The notes under the pieces: generated by a model | Databases searched by the model: none | Seen by the model: the letters and a program-made list of their open reading frames with translations, nothing else | What the model was told of the DNA's origin: nothing | Source: Roseateles_C aquae | Lineage (GTDB): Bacteria; Pseudomonadota; Gammaproteobacteria; Burkholderiales; Burkholderiaceae_C | Length of the DNA stretch: 64,000 nt | Assembly (NCBI RefSeq): GCF_032337115.1 | Contig: NZ_JAVXZY010000009.1 | Coordinates: forward strand, 62,001 to 126,000 | Direction of reading: 5' to 3' | Shown here: piece after piece, positions 50,865 to 60,338 of the stretch | How positions within the stretch are numbered: position 1 is the first letter of the stretch | How the letters are laid out: the number at the start of each line of letters is the position of its first letter | Made by a program: the position numbers and the translations under genes

Positions 50865-51970
50865 ATACCGCCAGCCCATTGCTCACGCCGCGCGGCTGGG
50901 CCGCTTTCGTGCTTGCCCTGCTGCTGGTCTGCGGCGTGGCGCCACTGCTGAATCTCTGGGTCAGCGAGGGTCAGGTCTTGCATCTGAGCGACTACGCGGT
51001 AGCCCTGCTGGGCAAGATCATGTGCTACGCCATCTGCGCGCTGGCCATGGACCTGATCTGGGGCTTCGGCGGCATCCTCTCGCTGGGCCACGGGCTCTAC
51101 TTCGCGCTCGGTGGCTATGCGATGGGCATGTATCTGATGCGCCAGATCGGCCGCGAGGGCCAATACCAGAGCGAGCTGCCCGACTTCATGGTCTTTCTAG
51201 ACTGGAAGGCGCTGCCCTGGCACTGGTACTTCAGCGACAGCCTGCCCGCCACGTTGATCCTGGTGCTGGCCCTGCCCGGCCTGGTCGCCTTTGTGTTTGG
51301 CTGGTTCGCGTTTCGCTCGCGCATCAAGGGCGTCTACTTCTCCATCATCACCCAGGCCATGACCTACGCGGCGATGCTGCTGTTCTTTCGCAACGAGACC
51401 GGCTTTGGCGGCAACAACGGCTTCACCGATTTCAAGCGCATCGCCGGCCATGCGATTGCCACCCGCGAGATGCGCATGGGCCTGTTCGTGCTCAGCGGCC
51501 TGGCCCTGCTGGGCGCGCTGCTGCTGTCGCGCTGGCTGGTGCAAAGCAAGTTCGGCCGCGTGCTGCAGGCGCTGCGCGATGCCGAATCGAGGCTGATGTT
51601 CTGCGGCTACTCGCCGCTGCCCTACAAGCTCAGCGTCTGGACGCTGTCGGCCCTGCTCTGCGGCTTGGCCGGCGCGCTCTATGTGCCGCAGGTGGGCATC
51701 ATCAACCCCAGCGAGATGAGCGTGGCCAACTCGATCGAGATCGCCGTCTGGGCCGCCGTCGGCGGCCGCGGCAGCCTGCTCGGGCCGGTGGCCGGTGCCT
51801 TTGCCGTCAACGGCGCGAAGAGCTGGCTGACCGTCGTCGCCCCCGAGATCTGGCTCTATCTGCTGGGCGCCTTGTTCATCGCGGTGACGCTGTTCCTGCC
51901 CGAGGGCCTGGCCGGGCTGGCGCGGCAGCTGCAGGCGCGGCTGACGCTGCGCCGCGGAGGCAAGACATGA
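50861..51970 (+). CDS. urtC: Urea ABC transporter permease UrtC
   Basis: 369-aa LivM-type inner-membrane permease with about ten hydrophobic segments. Visible are AMDLIWGFGGILSLGHGLYFALGGYA, FSIITQAMTYA and EIAVWAAVGGRGSLLGPVAGAF. It overlaps both neighbours by 4 bp (ATGA). It pairs with UrtB to form the urea channel. Confidence 0.96.
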   Translation: MNTASPLLTPRGWAAFVLALLLVCGVAPLLNLWVSEGQVLHLSDYAVALLGKIMCYAICALAMDLIWGFGGILSLGHGLYFALGGYAMGMYLMRQIGREGQYQSELPDFMVFLDWKALPWHWYFSDSLPATLILVLALPGLVAFVFGWFAFRSRIKGVYFSIITQAMTYAAMLLFFRNETGFGGNNGFTDFKRIAGHAIATREMRMGLFVLSGLALLGALLLSRWLVQSKFGRVLQALRDAESRLMFCGYSPLPYKLSVWTLSALLCGLAGALYVPQVGIINPSEMSVANSIEIAVWAAVGGRGSLLGPVAGAFAVNGAKSWLTVVAPEIWLYLLGALFIAVTLFLPEGLAGLARQLQARLTLRRGGKT

Positions 51971-52845
51971 CCCCCGAGCTGATGGAAGCCGGCCACGAGC
52001 GCCTGGCGCGGCGTCAGCCGCAGCTGCCCGAGCAGGCCTCCGGCGGCCGCGCGGCTGGCTATGGCCGGGTGCATCAGCCCGGCAGCCTCGATCTGGCCCA
52101 TGGCCGCATCCTCTACCTGGAAGACGTGCACGTCAGCTTCGACGGTTTCCATGCCATCCAGGGCCTGAGTCTGGACATCGCGCCCGGCGAGTTGCGCTGC
52201 ATCATCGGGCCCAATGGCGCCGGCAAGACGACGATGATGGACATCATCACCGGCAAGACGCGGCCCGACCGCGGCCAGGTCTTCTTCGGCTCGACCATCG
52301 ATCTGCGGCGCCACAGCGAGGCCGAGATCGCCCAGCTGGGCATAGGCCGCAAGTTCCAGAAGCCCACGGTGTTCGAGGCGCTCAGCGTGTTCGAGAACCT
52401 GGAGCTGGCGCTGCAGGGGCCGCGCGGCGTCGCGGCGGCGCTGTGGCACCGGCTCGGCGGGGCGCAGCGTGATCGTCTGGCCGAGGTGCTGACGCTGATC
52501 CAGCTGCAAGACCAGTGGCAGCGCCCGGCCGGGCTCTTGAGCCATGGCCAGAAGCAGTGGCTGGAGATCGGCATGCTGCTGGTGCAGGACCCCAAGCTGC
52601 TCTTGCTGGACGAGCCGGTGGCCGGCATGACCGATCAGGAAACCGAGCGCACAGCGGAGTTGTTCCTGTCGCTTCAGGGCCGGCATTCGCTGATGGTGGT
52701 CGAGCACGATATGAGCTTCATCGCCCGCATCGCCGGCAGCCAGGGCACCGTCACCGTGCTCAGCGAAGGGGCGGTGCTGGCCCAGGGGCCGCTGGCGCAG
52801 GTGCAGGCCGACGAGCGGGTGATCGAGGTCTATCTAGGACGTTGA
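51967..52845 (+). CDS. urtD: Urea ABC transporter ATPase UrtD
   Basis: 292 aa from ATG 51967, overlapping urtC by 4 bp. The ATPase has Walker A GPNGAGKTT, Walker B LLLLDEPVAGM and signature LSHGQKQ (the usual UrtD variant of LSGGQ). VVEHDMSF closes the H-loop. The N-terminal 40 residues are an extension before the ABC fold. Its stop TGA shares a base with a possible urtE start. Confidence 0.96.
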   Translation: MTPELMEAGHERLARRQPQLPEQASGGRAAGYGRVHQPGSLDLAHGRILYLEDVHVSFDGFHAIQGLSLDIAPGELRCIIGPNGAGKTTMMDIITGKTRPDRGQVFFGSTIDLRRHSEAEIAQLGIGRKFQKPTVFEALSVFENLELALQGPRGVAAALWHRLGGAQRDRLAEVLTLIQLQDQWQRPAGLLSHGQKQWLEIGMLLVQDPKLLLLDEPVAGMTDQETERTAELFLSLQGRHSLMVVEHDMSFIARIAGSQGTVTVLSEGAVLAQGPLAQVQADERVIEVYLGR

Positions 52846-52859
52846 TGGAGAAAAGCACC

Positions 52860-53588
52860 ATGAGCCAGCCCCTGCTTGAAGCCCGCCAGATCCAGCAGTT
52901 CTACGGCGGCTCGCACATCCTGCGCGAGGTCTCGCTGAGCGCCGCGGCCGGCCGCATCACGGTGCTGCTGGGCCGCAACGGCGTCGGCAAGACCACGCTG
53001 CTCAAGGCCTTGATGGGCCTGATCCCGATCAAGCAGGGCAGCATCCAGTTCCAAGGCCGCGACATCAGCCGAGCCAGCCCGCACGAGCGGGCCCGCGCCG
53101 GCATCGGCTATGTGCCGCAAGGCCGCGAGATCTTTGCCCGGCTAACGGTCGAGGAAAACCTGCAGATGGGCCTGGCCAGCCGTCCCGGCGGCACGCCGAT
53201 TCCGGCGGCGCTCTACGAGCTGTTTCCGGTGCTGGCGCAGATGAAATCGCGCCACGGCGGCGACCTCTCCGGCGGCCAGCAGCAGCAACTGGCCATCGCC
53301 CGCGCACTCTGTGCCGCGCCCCAGCTGCTGATCCTTGACGAGCCGACCGAGGGCATACAGCCCAGCATCATCAAGGACATCGGCCGCGCCATCCGACTGC
53401 TGGCCCGCGAAGGCCTGGAGCTGGGCCGTGGGTGCCAGCCGATCGCCGTGCTGCTGTGCGAGCAGTACTACGACTTCGCCGAGGAACTGGCCGACGACTA
53501 CCTGGTGATGGAGCGTGGCGCGGTGATCGATCGCGGCAGCGGCAGCGAGATGGCAGCTCGCGGCGTGCGCCAGCGCGTCAGCATCTGA
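52860..53588 (+). CDS. urtE: Urea ABC transporter ATPase UrtE
   Basis: 242 aa from ATG 52860 with GGAG at 52847-52850; ATG 52845 (MEKST) overlaps the urtD stop and is an alternative. Visible are Walker A GRNGVGKTT, signature LSGGQQQQ, Walker B LLILDEPTEGIQ and a Gln-loop YVPQGREIFARLTVEEN. It ends the urt run; 196 bp without a gene follow before the diguanylate cyclase. Confidence 0.96.
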   Translation: MSQPLLEARQIQQFYGGSHILREVSLSAAAGRITVLLGRNGVGKTTLLKALMGLIPIKQGSIQFQGRDISRASPHERARAGIGYVPQGREIFARLTVEENLQMGLASRPGGTPIPAALYELFPVLAQMKSRHGGDLSGGQQQQLAIARALCAAPQLLILDEPTEGIQPSIIKDIGRAIRLLAREGLELGRGCQPIAVLLCEQYYDFAEELADDYLVMERGAVIDRGSGSEMAARGVRQRVSI

Positions 53589-53784
53589 TTCGCACCCGGG
53601 AGGGCCTGCACCAGCACAGTGCAACAGCGGGAAAAAATCACGCCCATCGCCGGGAATCGGCCCCGCATGGGCTGCTATTCATCCCACTGAGCGGCCCGCA
53701 TCTGCCCTAATATCGACAACAGGCGCCAGACTTGCCATCGCTTTGGTCTGCTAGCAGACCGACGTCGGCGCTCAAGGAGTCGTG

Positions 53785-55683
53785 GTGAGCGAAGCGGGCA
53801 AAAGACTGTTGCTGATCTGTGCCCTGGCAGCCGGCCTGCTGGGCAACGCCACGGCCGCTGCAAGCTCTCGCCCCGACGCGACCGATTCCCCCGATGCACT
53901 GCTGCAGCTGATGCAGTCCTCCTACACCCAGGCGGCCCGCGCGGTGGCCCGGGAGCAGAGTCTGGCCGACAGCGCCGAGCGCCGCATCGCCGCCGCACGC
54001 CAGGAGCTGAGGCTGTTGCAGCAATACGGCCGCTTCGCCGACTTGCAGGCCCTGCTGAAGCGCCAGCAGGCCGATGCCGAGCTGAGCCAGGACGCCGCGC
54101 TGCGCATCGATCAGCAGATCACCGCCGCACGCATCGCCTTGTCGGAAGGCCAGGCGGCGCAGGCCGCACGCGCGCTGGCATCGCTGCGCGAACGCCTGGT
54201 ACAGATCAACGAGCCCGAGCAGCGCGATCGGGCGGTGCTGGCGCTGGCCGCCGTCGATGCCGCCCTCGGTCAGCGCGATGCTGCCACCCAGGCGCTGGGC
54301 GAGCTGATCAAGCGGGCGCTCAGGGGCGAGGCCGGTGGCGAACAGCAGAACCGGGCAGCGCTGGCCTATATGCAGCTGGCGGCCATCCAGCTCGATATGC
54401 GCGACTACCAGCAGGGCCTGCTCTACTACCAGGAAGCCCTGCGCACGGCGCCGGACTGGGCCCAGCACACCCAGGCCCGGGCGCGCATGGGTGTGGCCCA
54501 GATGCTGAACATGACCGGCGGCCGGCCCCAGGCCTTCGAGCAGCTGAGTGCCGCGCTGGCGCAGTTCCGCCTCAGCGACGATCAGCACGGCGAAGCCGAC
54601 GCCTTGCTGCTGCAGGGCTTTTTCCTGAGTCGCGATGGTCAGGCGCGTGCTGCCATCGCGCCCTATCGCCAGGCGCTGGCACTGCGCGAAGGGCTGCATG
54701 CGCAAGCCGATGTCATCAACGCCTTGACCCATCTGGGCGCTCAGCTGGCCCAGGTCGGTCAATTGGCAGAAGCGGTGCTGACGACCCGACGCGCCGTCGA
54801 CCTGGCGCAGGCCACCGACAGCGCCAGCCTGCAGTCGGACGCACTGAACACCTATGCCGAGGCGCTGGCCGCCAATGGCCAGCCTGCACAGGCCTTCCAG
54901 GAAATGAGTCGCGCCTACAGTGCGCTGCAAAAAATGGCCCGCCTCGAACTGGTCAGCCAGACCGGAGCGCTGCGCGAGCAGTTCGAAACCGACCGCCAGA
55001 AGCTGGAGAACGAGCGCCTCAACGAGCGCCTGCAACTGCAGCAAAGCGGCCAAAGCCGGCTGCGCTGGGCCTTTGGCGTGCTGGCCGGGCTGACCGCGCT
55101 GCTGTTGGCCGCCCTGATCGCGCTGGGCCGGCTCTATCTGACGACCCGCCGCCTGGCCCAGCACGATGGCCTGACCGGGCTCTACAACCGCCGCCGCGTG
55201 CTGCAGCTGTTGGAGGCCGAGATCGAGCGGGCGCGCCGCTACCAGCTGCAGCTGGCGCTGCTCTCGGTCGATCTGGACAATTTCAAGAAGATCAACGACA
55301 GCCAGGGCCATGCCTGCGGCGATCGCGTGCTCAAGGACGTTGCCAGGCTGTTCCGCCAGACCCTGCGCCAGGAGGATCTGGCCGGCCGCGTGGGCGGCGA
55401 GGAATTCCTGCTGCTGCTGCCGCACACCGGCGAGGCCGCAGCCCTGCAGCTGGCCGAGCGGCTGCGCGCCCAGATGGAGGCCGAGCTGAGCGTGGTGCCT
55501 GGCTGGCCGGTGACGGCCAGCATCGGCGTGGCCAGCTGGATGCCCGGCCTGGGCGCCGATGAGTTGCTTCAGCGGGCCGACACCGCGCTCTACGAGGCCA
55601 AGCACAAGGGCCGCAACCGCAGCGAGCTGGCCAGCCAGCTGGGCGGCCTGGACAGCGTGCCGGGCGGGGCCCTGCCAGCCTGA
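53785..55683 (+). CDS. Diguanylate cyclase with TPR sensor region
   Basis: 632 aa from GTG 53785, five bases past AAGGAG (GTG 53782 is an adjacent alternative). A signal peptide, about 350 residues of TPR-like repeats (VALAAVDAALGQRDAATQALGELI, YQQGLLYYQEALRTAP), a coiled coil, one membrane helix at about 427-448 (FGVLAGLTALLLAALIALG) and a C-terminal GGDEF domain with GGEEF (about 539-543) are visible. It should make cyclic di-GMP from GTP. An RxxD inhibitory site is not clear. The neighbour at 55719 is a second GGDEF protein. Confidence 0.9.
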   Translation: MSEAGKRLLLICALAAGLLGNATAAASSRPDATDSPDALLQLMQSSYTQAARAVAREQSLADSAERRIAAARQELRLLQQYGRFADLQALLKRQQADAELSQDAALRIDQQITAARIALSEGQAAQAARALASLRERLVQINEPEQRDRAVLALAAVDAALGQRDAATQALGELIKRALRGEAGGEQQNRAALAYMQLAAIQLDMRDYQQGLLYYQEALRTAPDWAQHTQARARMGVAQMLNMTGGRPQAFEQLSAALAQFRLSDDQHGEADALLLQGFFLSRDGQARAAIAPYRQALALREGLHAQADVINALTHLGAQLAQVGQLAEAVLTTRRAVDLAQATDSASLQSDALNTYAEALAANGQPAQAFQEMSRAYSALQKMARLELVSQTGALREQFETDRQKLENERLNERLQLQQSGQSRLRWAFGVLAGLTALLLAALIALGRLYLTTRRLAQHDGLTGLYNRRRVLQLLEAEIERARRYQLQLALLSVDLDNFKKINDSQGHACGDRVLKDVARLFRQTLRQEDLAGRVGGEEFLLLLPHTGEAAALQLAERLRAQMEAELSVVPGWPVTASIGVASWMPGLGADELLQRADTALYEAKHKGRNRSELASQLGGLDSVPGGALPA

Positions 55684-55718
55684 GTTTCAAGCTGACTTCA
55701 AGCTGCGCCGGCGGCGAC

Positions 55719-56840
55719 TCAGTCGGCCATCACCACGCGATTGCGGCCGGCCTCCTTGGCCTGGTAGAGCGCCCGGTCGGCCTGGGCCACCAGCTGCGCG
55801 GCCAGCGCCGATCCGGACGCATCGGCCGCCGAGCTGGCTGCCTGTGGCGCCAACATGGCCAGGCCCAGCGAGGCCGTCACGGCCACCTGCTGTGAGGAGC
55901 TGGCTGCCAAGGGCCTCTCGGAGATGGCGCCACGAATGCGCTCGGCGATGTCGCGGGCATGGCCGAGCGGACAACGCGGCAGTAGCAGCACGAACTCCTC
56001 GCCGCCGTAGCGCGCGATGGTGTCGCCGGCGCGCATCTGGCTGCGAATCAGCTGGCCGACACGTCGCAACACCGCATCGCCGGCCGCATGGCCGTATTGG
56101 TCGTTGATGCGCTTGAAGTGATCGATGTCCAGGAACATGCAGGCCAGCGGGTGGCGGTAGCGGCGCGCTTCGCTGATCTCGATCTGGCAGCGGTGTTCAA
56201 AATAACGGCGATTGTGAACGCCTGTCAGGGCATCGGTGATGCCAGCCTGCTTGAGCCGCTCCTGGTTCAGTGCGCTGTCCAGGCAGACGGCGATCAGCCC
56301 GGCCAGGCGCTCCAGAAACTTGGTACCGGCACTGGGCTCGTAGCGGGCCGCATCGCGACTGCCGAACTGCAGGCTGCCGATCAGCTCGCCATGGCGCAGC
56401 AAGGGCAGCAGGGCCACCGACTTCAGCCCGGCGGTGTCGCCGCAAAAGCCGCTGCGATGGCGCTCGGCCTGGAACAGTCCCAGCCAGGGGCGAGGCTGCT
56501 CGCCGAACAGCGCTTGCAAGGGCTGGGCATCGTCCAGCAGCGCCAGACCTTCAAAGATGCCGCCCTGCGCGATATCGGCGGGCTCCAGCTCCAGCAAGCG
56601 GGCCGCCTCGCGCTCGGCATCGACCAGACAGAGCGAGACCGCATCGATATCAAAGGCCAGCTTGTATTCCACCAGCAGCAGCCGCACCAGCTCGGCCAGC
56701 GAGCGTGCGGCGATCAAGCGGTGCTCCAGCAGCTCGAAGCGCTGCATCTTGTCTTCATTGGCGCGCGCCTCGCGCAGCAGGCTGTCGAGCTGGCGACGCA
56801 GTTGCTGGTTCTCGGCCTGGAGCTGATCGGGGTTCAGCAT
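55719..56840 (-). CDS. Diguanylate cyclase with N-terminal GAF-like (DUF484) domain
   Basis: 373 aa. Residues 1-35 are a coiled coil (QLQAENQQLRRQLDSLL), about 40-200 a DUF484/GAF-type sensor (ALFGEQPRPWLGLFQAERH, VALLPLLRHGELIGSLQFGS), and about 205-373 a GGDEF domain (GGEEFVLLLPR). No membrane segment is seen, so it is cytoplasmic. It converges on the other diguanylate cyclase (35-bp gap) and is divergent from the MFS gene by 145 bp. Confidence 0.9.
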   Translation of the reverse strand: MLNPDQLQAENQQLRRQLDSLLREARANEDKMQRFELLEHRLIAARSLAELVRLLLVEYKLAFDIDAVSLCLVDAEREAARLLELEPADIAQGGIFEGLALLDDAQPLQALFGEQPRPWLGLFQAERHRSGFCGDTAGLKSVALLPLLRHGELIGSLQFGSRDAARYEPSAGTKFLERLAGLIAVCLDSALNQERLKQAGITDALTGVHNRRYFEHRCQIEISEARRYRHPLACMFLDIDHFKRINDQYGHAAGDAVLRRVGQLIRSQMRAGDTIARYGGEEFVLLLPRCPLGHARDIAERIRGAISERPLAASSSQQVAVTASLGLAMLAPQAASSAADASGSALAAQLVAQADRALYQAKEAGRNRVVMAD

Positions 56841-56985
56841 GTCTCTTTATCGTTATCGGCGTTCTCGGCGTTCGCGGCGGACGGGCTGTTTTGCTTTGCG
56901 CACACTGTAGCGGGCTTTCAGAGTCCGCGGCACAAGTGCACGGCGGGGCCTGTCTACACTTGATGCTGGTCAGCCCCACGCCTTC

Positions 56986-58218
56986 ATGAGCAGCTTCTCC
57001 GCCTCCACCCCAGCATCAGCTCCCACTGCGAGCAGCCGCGAGCGCCAGCGGGTTGGCTGGGCCGCCAGCAGTGCCCATGCGGTGCACGATGGCCTGACCG
57101 ATCTGATCTACGTGCTGCTGCCGCTGTGGCAAAGCCAGTTCGCGCTCAGCTATGCGATGACCGGGCTCATGCGCGGCCTCTATGCCGGCTGCATGGCCGG
57201 CCTGCAGCTGCAGGCAGGCCACTGGGCCGAGCGCTGGGGGCGCAAGGCGCTGCTGGTCGGCGGCACCGCGCTGGCCGGGCTGGCCTATCTGCTGGCCGGG
57301 CAAAGTGGTGGTCTCATGACCTTGATGCTGGCACTCGCACTGGGCGGCGCCGGCGCCAGCACCCAGCATCCGCTGGCCTCGGCCCTGGTCGCCGACGCCT
57401 ATCAGGGCGATGCCGCCGGCTCGCGCCGCGCACTGGCGCGCTACAACTTTGCCGGCGATCTGGGCAAGATGGCGCTACCCGCCGCTGTGGCGCTGCTGCT
57501 GGCCTCATGGTCCTGGCAGAGCACCGTCAGTGCCGTAGGGCTGTTCGGTCTGGCTGCGGCCGCCCTGCTGGCCTGGCTGCTGCCCGCCGAGGCGCGCGGC
57601 CCAGCCGGCGCGGCCGGCGTGTCCGCCAGTGCCACCACCCCCAGCGCTGCTGAACTGGCCGCGCTGCACAGCGGCGGCTTTCGCGCCTTGCTGGCCACCG
57701 GCGTGATCGACAGTGCGGTGCGCATGGGTTTTCTGACCTTTCTGCCCTTCATCCTGCAGACCAAGGGCGCCGGCACGGCCGGCATCGGCCTGGCGCTGAC
57801 GCTGCTCTTCATCGGTGGCGCAGCCGGCAAGCTGGTCTGCGGCTGGCTGGGCCAGCGCCTTGGCATGATGAAGACCGTCTGGCTCACCGAAACGGCCACC
57901 GCGCTGCTGATGCTGGCCCTGCTGGCCCTGCCCTTGCAGCCGCTGATGGCACTGCTGCCGCTGCTGGGCGTGGCGCTGAACGGCACCTCCTCGGTGCTCT
58001 ACGGCAGCGTGCCGGAGCTGGTCAGCCCGGCGGCGCGCACCCGTGCGTTTTCTCTGTTTTACACCGGCGTGATCGGCAGCAGCGCGATCGCTCCGATTGT
58101 TCTCGGGGCCATCGGCGATGCCTGGGGCGTCATGCCGGCACAGCAAGCCCTGGCCGCCCTCTTGCTGCTGACCCTGCCGCTGGCCTGGCGGGTACAGCGC
58201 GAGCTTTCGGCGCATTGA
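56986..58218 (+). CDS. MFS transporter
   Basis: 410-aa major facilitator with 12 hydrophobic segments. SAHAVHDGLTDLIYVLLPLW and GHWAERWGRKALLVGG (loop 2-3 signature) are present. The closest known type is the Fsr-like drug resistance group; the substrate is unknown. It converges on ureD with a 13-bp gap, so both genes end in the same spot. Confidence 0.82.
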   Translation: MSSFSASTPASAPTASSRERQRVGWAASSAHAVHDGLTDLIYVLLPLWQSQFALSYAMTGLMRGLYAGCMAGLQLQAGHWAERWGRKALLVGGTALAGLAYLLAGQSGGLMTLMLALALGGAGASTQHPLASALVADAYQGDAAGSRRALARYNFAGDLGKMALPAAVALLLASWSWQSTVSAVGLFGLAAAALLAWLLPAEARGPAGAAGVSASATTPSAAELAALHSGGFRALLATGVIDSAVRMGFLTFLPFILQTKGAGTAGIGLALTLLFIGGAAGKLVCGWLGQRLGMMKTVWLTETATALLMLALLALPLQPLMALLPLLGVALNGTSSVLYGSVPELVSPAARTRAFSLFYTGVIGSSAIAPIVLGAIGDAWGVMPAQQALAALLLLTLPLAWRVQRELSAH

Positions 58219-58231
58219 GCCCGCGCCACTC

Positions 58232-59095
58232 TCACATCGCCCAGATGCGCGGTGGCTGGCCGTCCAGGCCCCAGAGTTCCTTGCGCCACAGGGCCCAGCA
58301 GCTGCGCAGCAGCGCAAAGCTGGCTTCGGTCAGCGGCGCGAGTGCGCGCAGCACCAGCACTTGCGGATGGGCGGCGCTGACGCCGGCCATCAGCGGGAGG
58401 CCTGGCGGGCCCGCCTCAGGCAAGACCTGACCCTCAGCGGCCGAGATCAGTGCCCGGGCGGCGTCCAGCGCCCGTTCGCGGCGTTCGCGCGAGATCGCCG
58501 TGCCGGCCGCGAACACCAGGCTGGCCATGCAGCGGCGGCCGGCAAGCCCCAGCGCGCCGTCGAGCAGCAGGCCATCGTCAGCACGCAGCCGGCCGCGCTC
58601 CAGCCAGGCGCCCTGCAGCTCCAGATGCTGGGAGAACTCGCCGCGCTCAAACGGCGCGCCGGCCTGTGGCAGGCCCAGCGCGGTGATGTCCCAGGCCAGC
58701 AGCTCGGCACCCGGCGCGAGCGCAAAGCGGGCCTCGCTATGGGCCCGGCAGCCGGGGTAGGCGATCGCCTCCAGCGGCAGCCATTCCAGGCGGCCGCCTT
58801 TGGCCACCGTGGCGTGCAGGCGCTGCGTTGCCGTGGCGCCTTCGCTGCGGTAGAAGCGGGTCGCGCCTGGCGTAGTCAGCAGGCCGTGGGCGCCGGCGCC
58901 GACGGTGACGCTCAGGTCCAGGTAATCGCCGCCGACCAGGCCGCCAGGCGGATGGACCAGCACGTTGTGGCAGATCGCGTCGCCCTCCGGGTAGAGACTT
59001 TTGAGCACGCGCAACGGTCCTTCGTGGACATGGCGGGCAACGCAGCGCCCCTGTTCCAGTGCGTAGTCCAACTGTAAGCGGGCCTGCCAGCTCAT
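58232..59095 (-). CDS. ureD: Urease accessory protein UreD, away from the other ure genes
   Basis: 287-aa UreD (UreH), the scaffold that binds urease and lets UreFG load nickel. Visible are YPEGDAICHNVLVHPPGGLVGGDYLDLSV, the LTTPGATRFYRS block and AGVSAAHPQVLVLRAL. Its start at 59095 is on the same strand as ureA but about 31 kb upstream. An 86-bp gap follows the AraC-type gene stop. No second ureD is present. Confidence 0.95.
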   Translation of the reverse strand: MSWQARLQLDYALEQGRCVARHVHEGPLRVLKSLYPEGDAICHNVLVHPPGGLVGGDYLDLSVTVGAGAHGLLTTPGATRFYRSEGATATQRLHATVAKGGRLEWLPLEAIAYPGCRAHSEARFALAPGAELLAWDITALGLPQAGAPFERGEFSQHLELQGAWLERGRLRADDGLLLDGALGLAGRRCMASLVFAAGTAISRERRERALDAARALISAAEGQVLPEAGPPGLPLMAGVSAAHPQVLVLRALAPLTEASFALLRSCWALWRKELWGLDGQPPRIWAM

Positions 59096-59181
59096 GGCTG
59101 CGCCGCCGATCCAGGGTCAGGTCTTGAGGGCTGTGGATTCATCGCTCAAGCGCATGCAAGATCCGCGCCGCCCATGCCAAT

Positions 59182-60261
59182 TCAGCGTCCCTGGCGCTCG
59201 CGCCAGGCCGCCGGCGTGGTGTTGAACCAGGCGCGGAAGGCATGGTTGAAATTGCTCTGCTCGCCAAAGCCGAGCAGAAAGGCGATCTCGGTCAGCGACA
59301 GGCTGGCGTCGCGCAGATAGGCGCAGGCCAGCTCGCGCCGGGTCTCGTCCAAGAGCGCGCTGAAACTCAGGCCGGCCTCGGCCAGCTTGCGCTGCAGGCT
59401 GCGCGGGCTCAGGGCCAGCGCCTCGGCCACCTCGGGCAGCCGGGCACGGTCGTGCATCAGCTGGGCCTGAATGCGCTCGCGCACCGCCTGGGCAATCGGG
59501 GCTTCGCTGGCTTCACGCTGGCGGGCGGCGAGGCGCTGCTCGGCGGTCTGTGCCAGCTGGGCGAACAGGCTGGTGTCGGCATTGGCCAGCGGCGCATCCA
59601 GCAGCGCGGCCGGGAAGCTGGCTTCGGTCACCGTGGCATTGAAACGCACCGGCGCCCCCAGGCCTTGGCTGTAGACCTCCAGGGGCACGCCCTCGGGCGG
59701 CGCATGGACAAAGCTCAGGCCCAGCACCGGCAACTCGGTACCGGCCAGCCAGTGCACAAAGGTCTGGATGCCGACCATCACGCTCTCGCTCAGATGGCGG
59801 CCGCCGGGACGGTCCAGCCAGGGCGAATGCCAGCGGTAATGCGCCACGCCATCGGCCTCGACGATTTCGCTGCGACCGAGGTCATGGGCCAGCGATTCAA
59901 AGCGGCGGGTCTGCTCGGCGGCGCTGCGCAGCGTCGGGCAGGTGCACAGCACCAGGCCATAGCTGGCGAAAGTGGAGAGCCGCATGCGCCGGCCGACCTG
60001 CAGGCCAAAGAAGGGCTCGTTCAGCTGCGTGGCGGCCGCATCGAGCAGGGCGATGTAGCGCTCCACCGGCACGTTCTCGGGCAGCGCCTGCTGCAGATCG
60101 GCCAGACCGCAGGCCTGGCCCAGCCGGGCCAGATCGGCGCCCAGCTCGCGGGCGGTGTCGACCGCCGTCTTGGCATAGGCGCCGACGACGCGGGCCCGCC
60201 CCAGCGGCGGCAGCGGATGAGGAAGGGACAGGGCGGCGGGACTGCTGACAGCAAACGACAT
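59182..60261 (-). CDS. AraC-type regulator with AraC_N (DUF) ligand domain
   Basis: 359 aa from ATG 60259-60261 (MSFAVSSPAALSLP). An N-terminal AraC-binding-like domain (VERYIALLDAAATQLNEPFFGLQVGRRM, LSTFASYGLVLCTCPTL) precedes the helix-turn-helix pair (LALSPRSLQRKLAEAGLSF, FLLGFGEQSNFNHAFRAW). This arrangement is seen in regulators of fatty acid or porin genes. It may control the FGGY/GlpD cluster 77 bp upstream, on the same strand. Confidence 0.88.
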   Translation of the reverse strand: MSFAVSSPAALSLPHPLPPLGRARVVGAYAKTAVDTARELGADLARLGQACGLADLQQALPENVPVERYIALLDAAATQLNEPFFGLQVGRRMRLSTFASYGLVLCTCPTLRSAAEQTRRFESLAHDLGRSEIVEADGVAHYRWHSPWLDRPGGRHLSESVMVGIQTFVHWLAGTELPVLGLSFVHAPPEGVPLEVYSQGLGAPVRFNATVTEASFPAALLDAPLANADTSLFAQLAQTAEQRLAARQREASEAPIAQAVRERIQAQLMHDRARLPEVAEALALSPRSLQRKLAEAGLSFSALLDETRRELACAYLRDASLSLTEIAFLLGFGEQSNFNHAFRAWFNTTPAAWRERQGR

Positions 60262-60338
60262 GCCGGCAGTGTGCCGGAGCGCCCTGCCCCTGCCAATCAG
60301 GTGCAATGCGCGGGTGGCCGCTGAGCTCCGGCCGCAGC

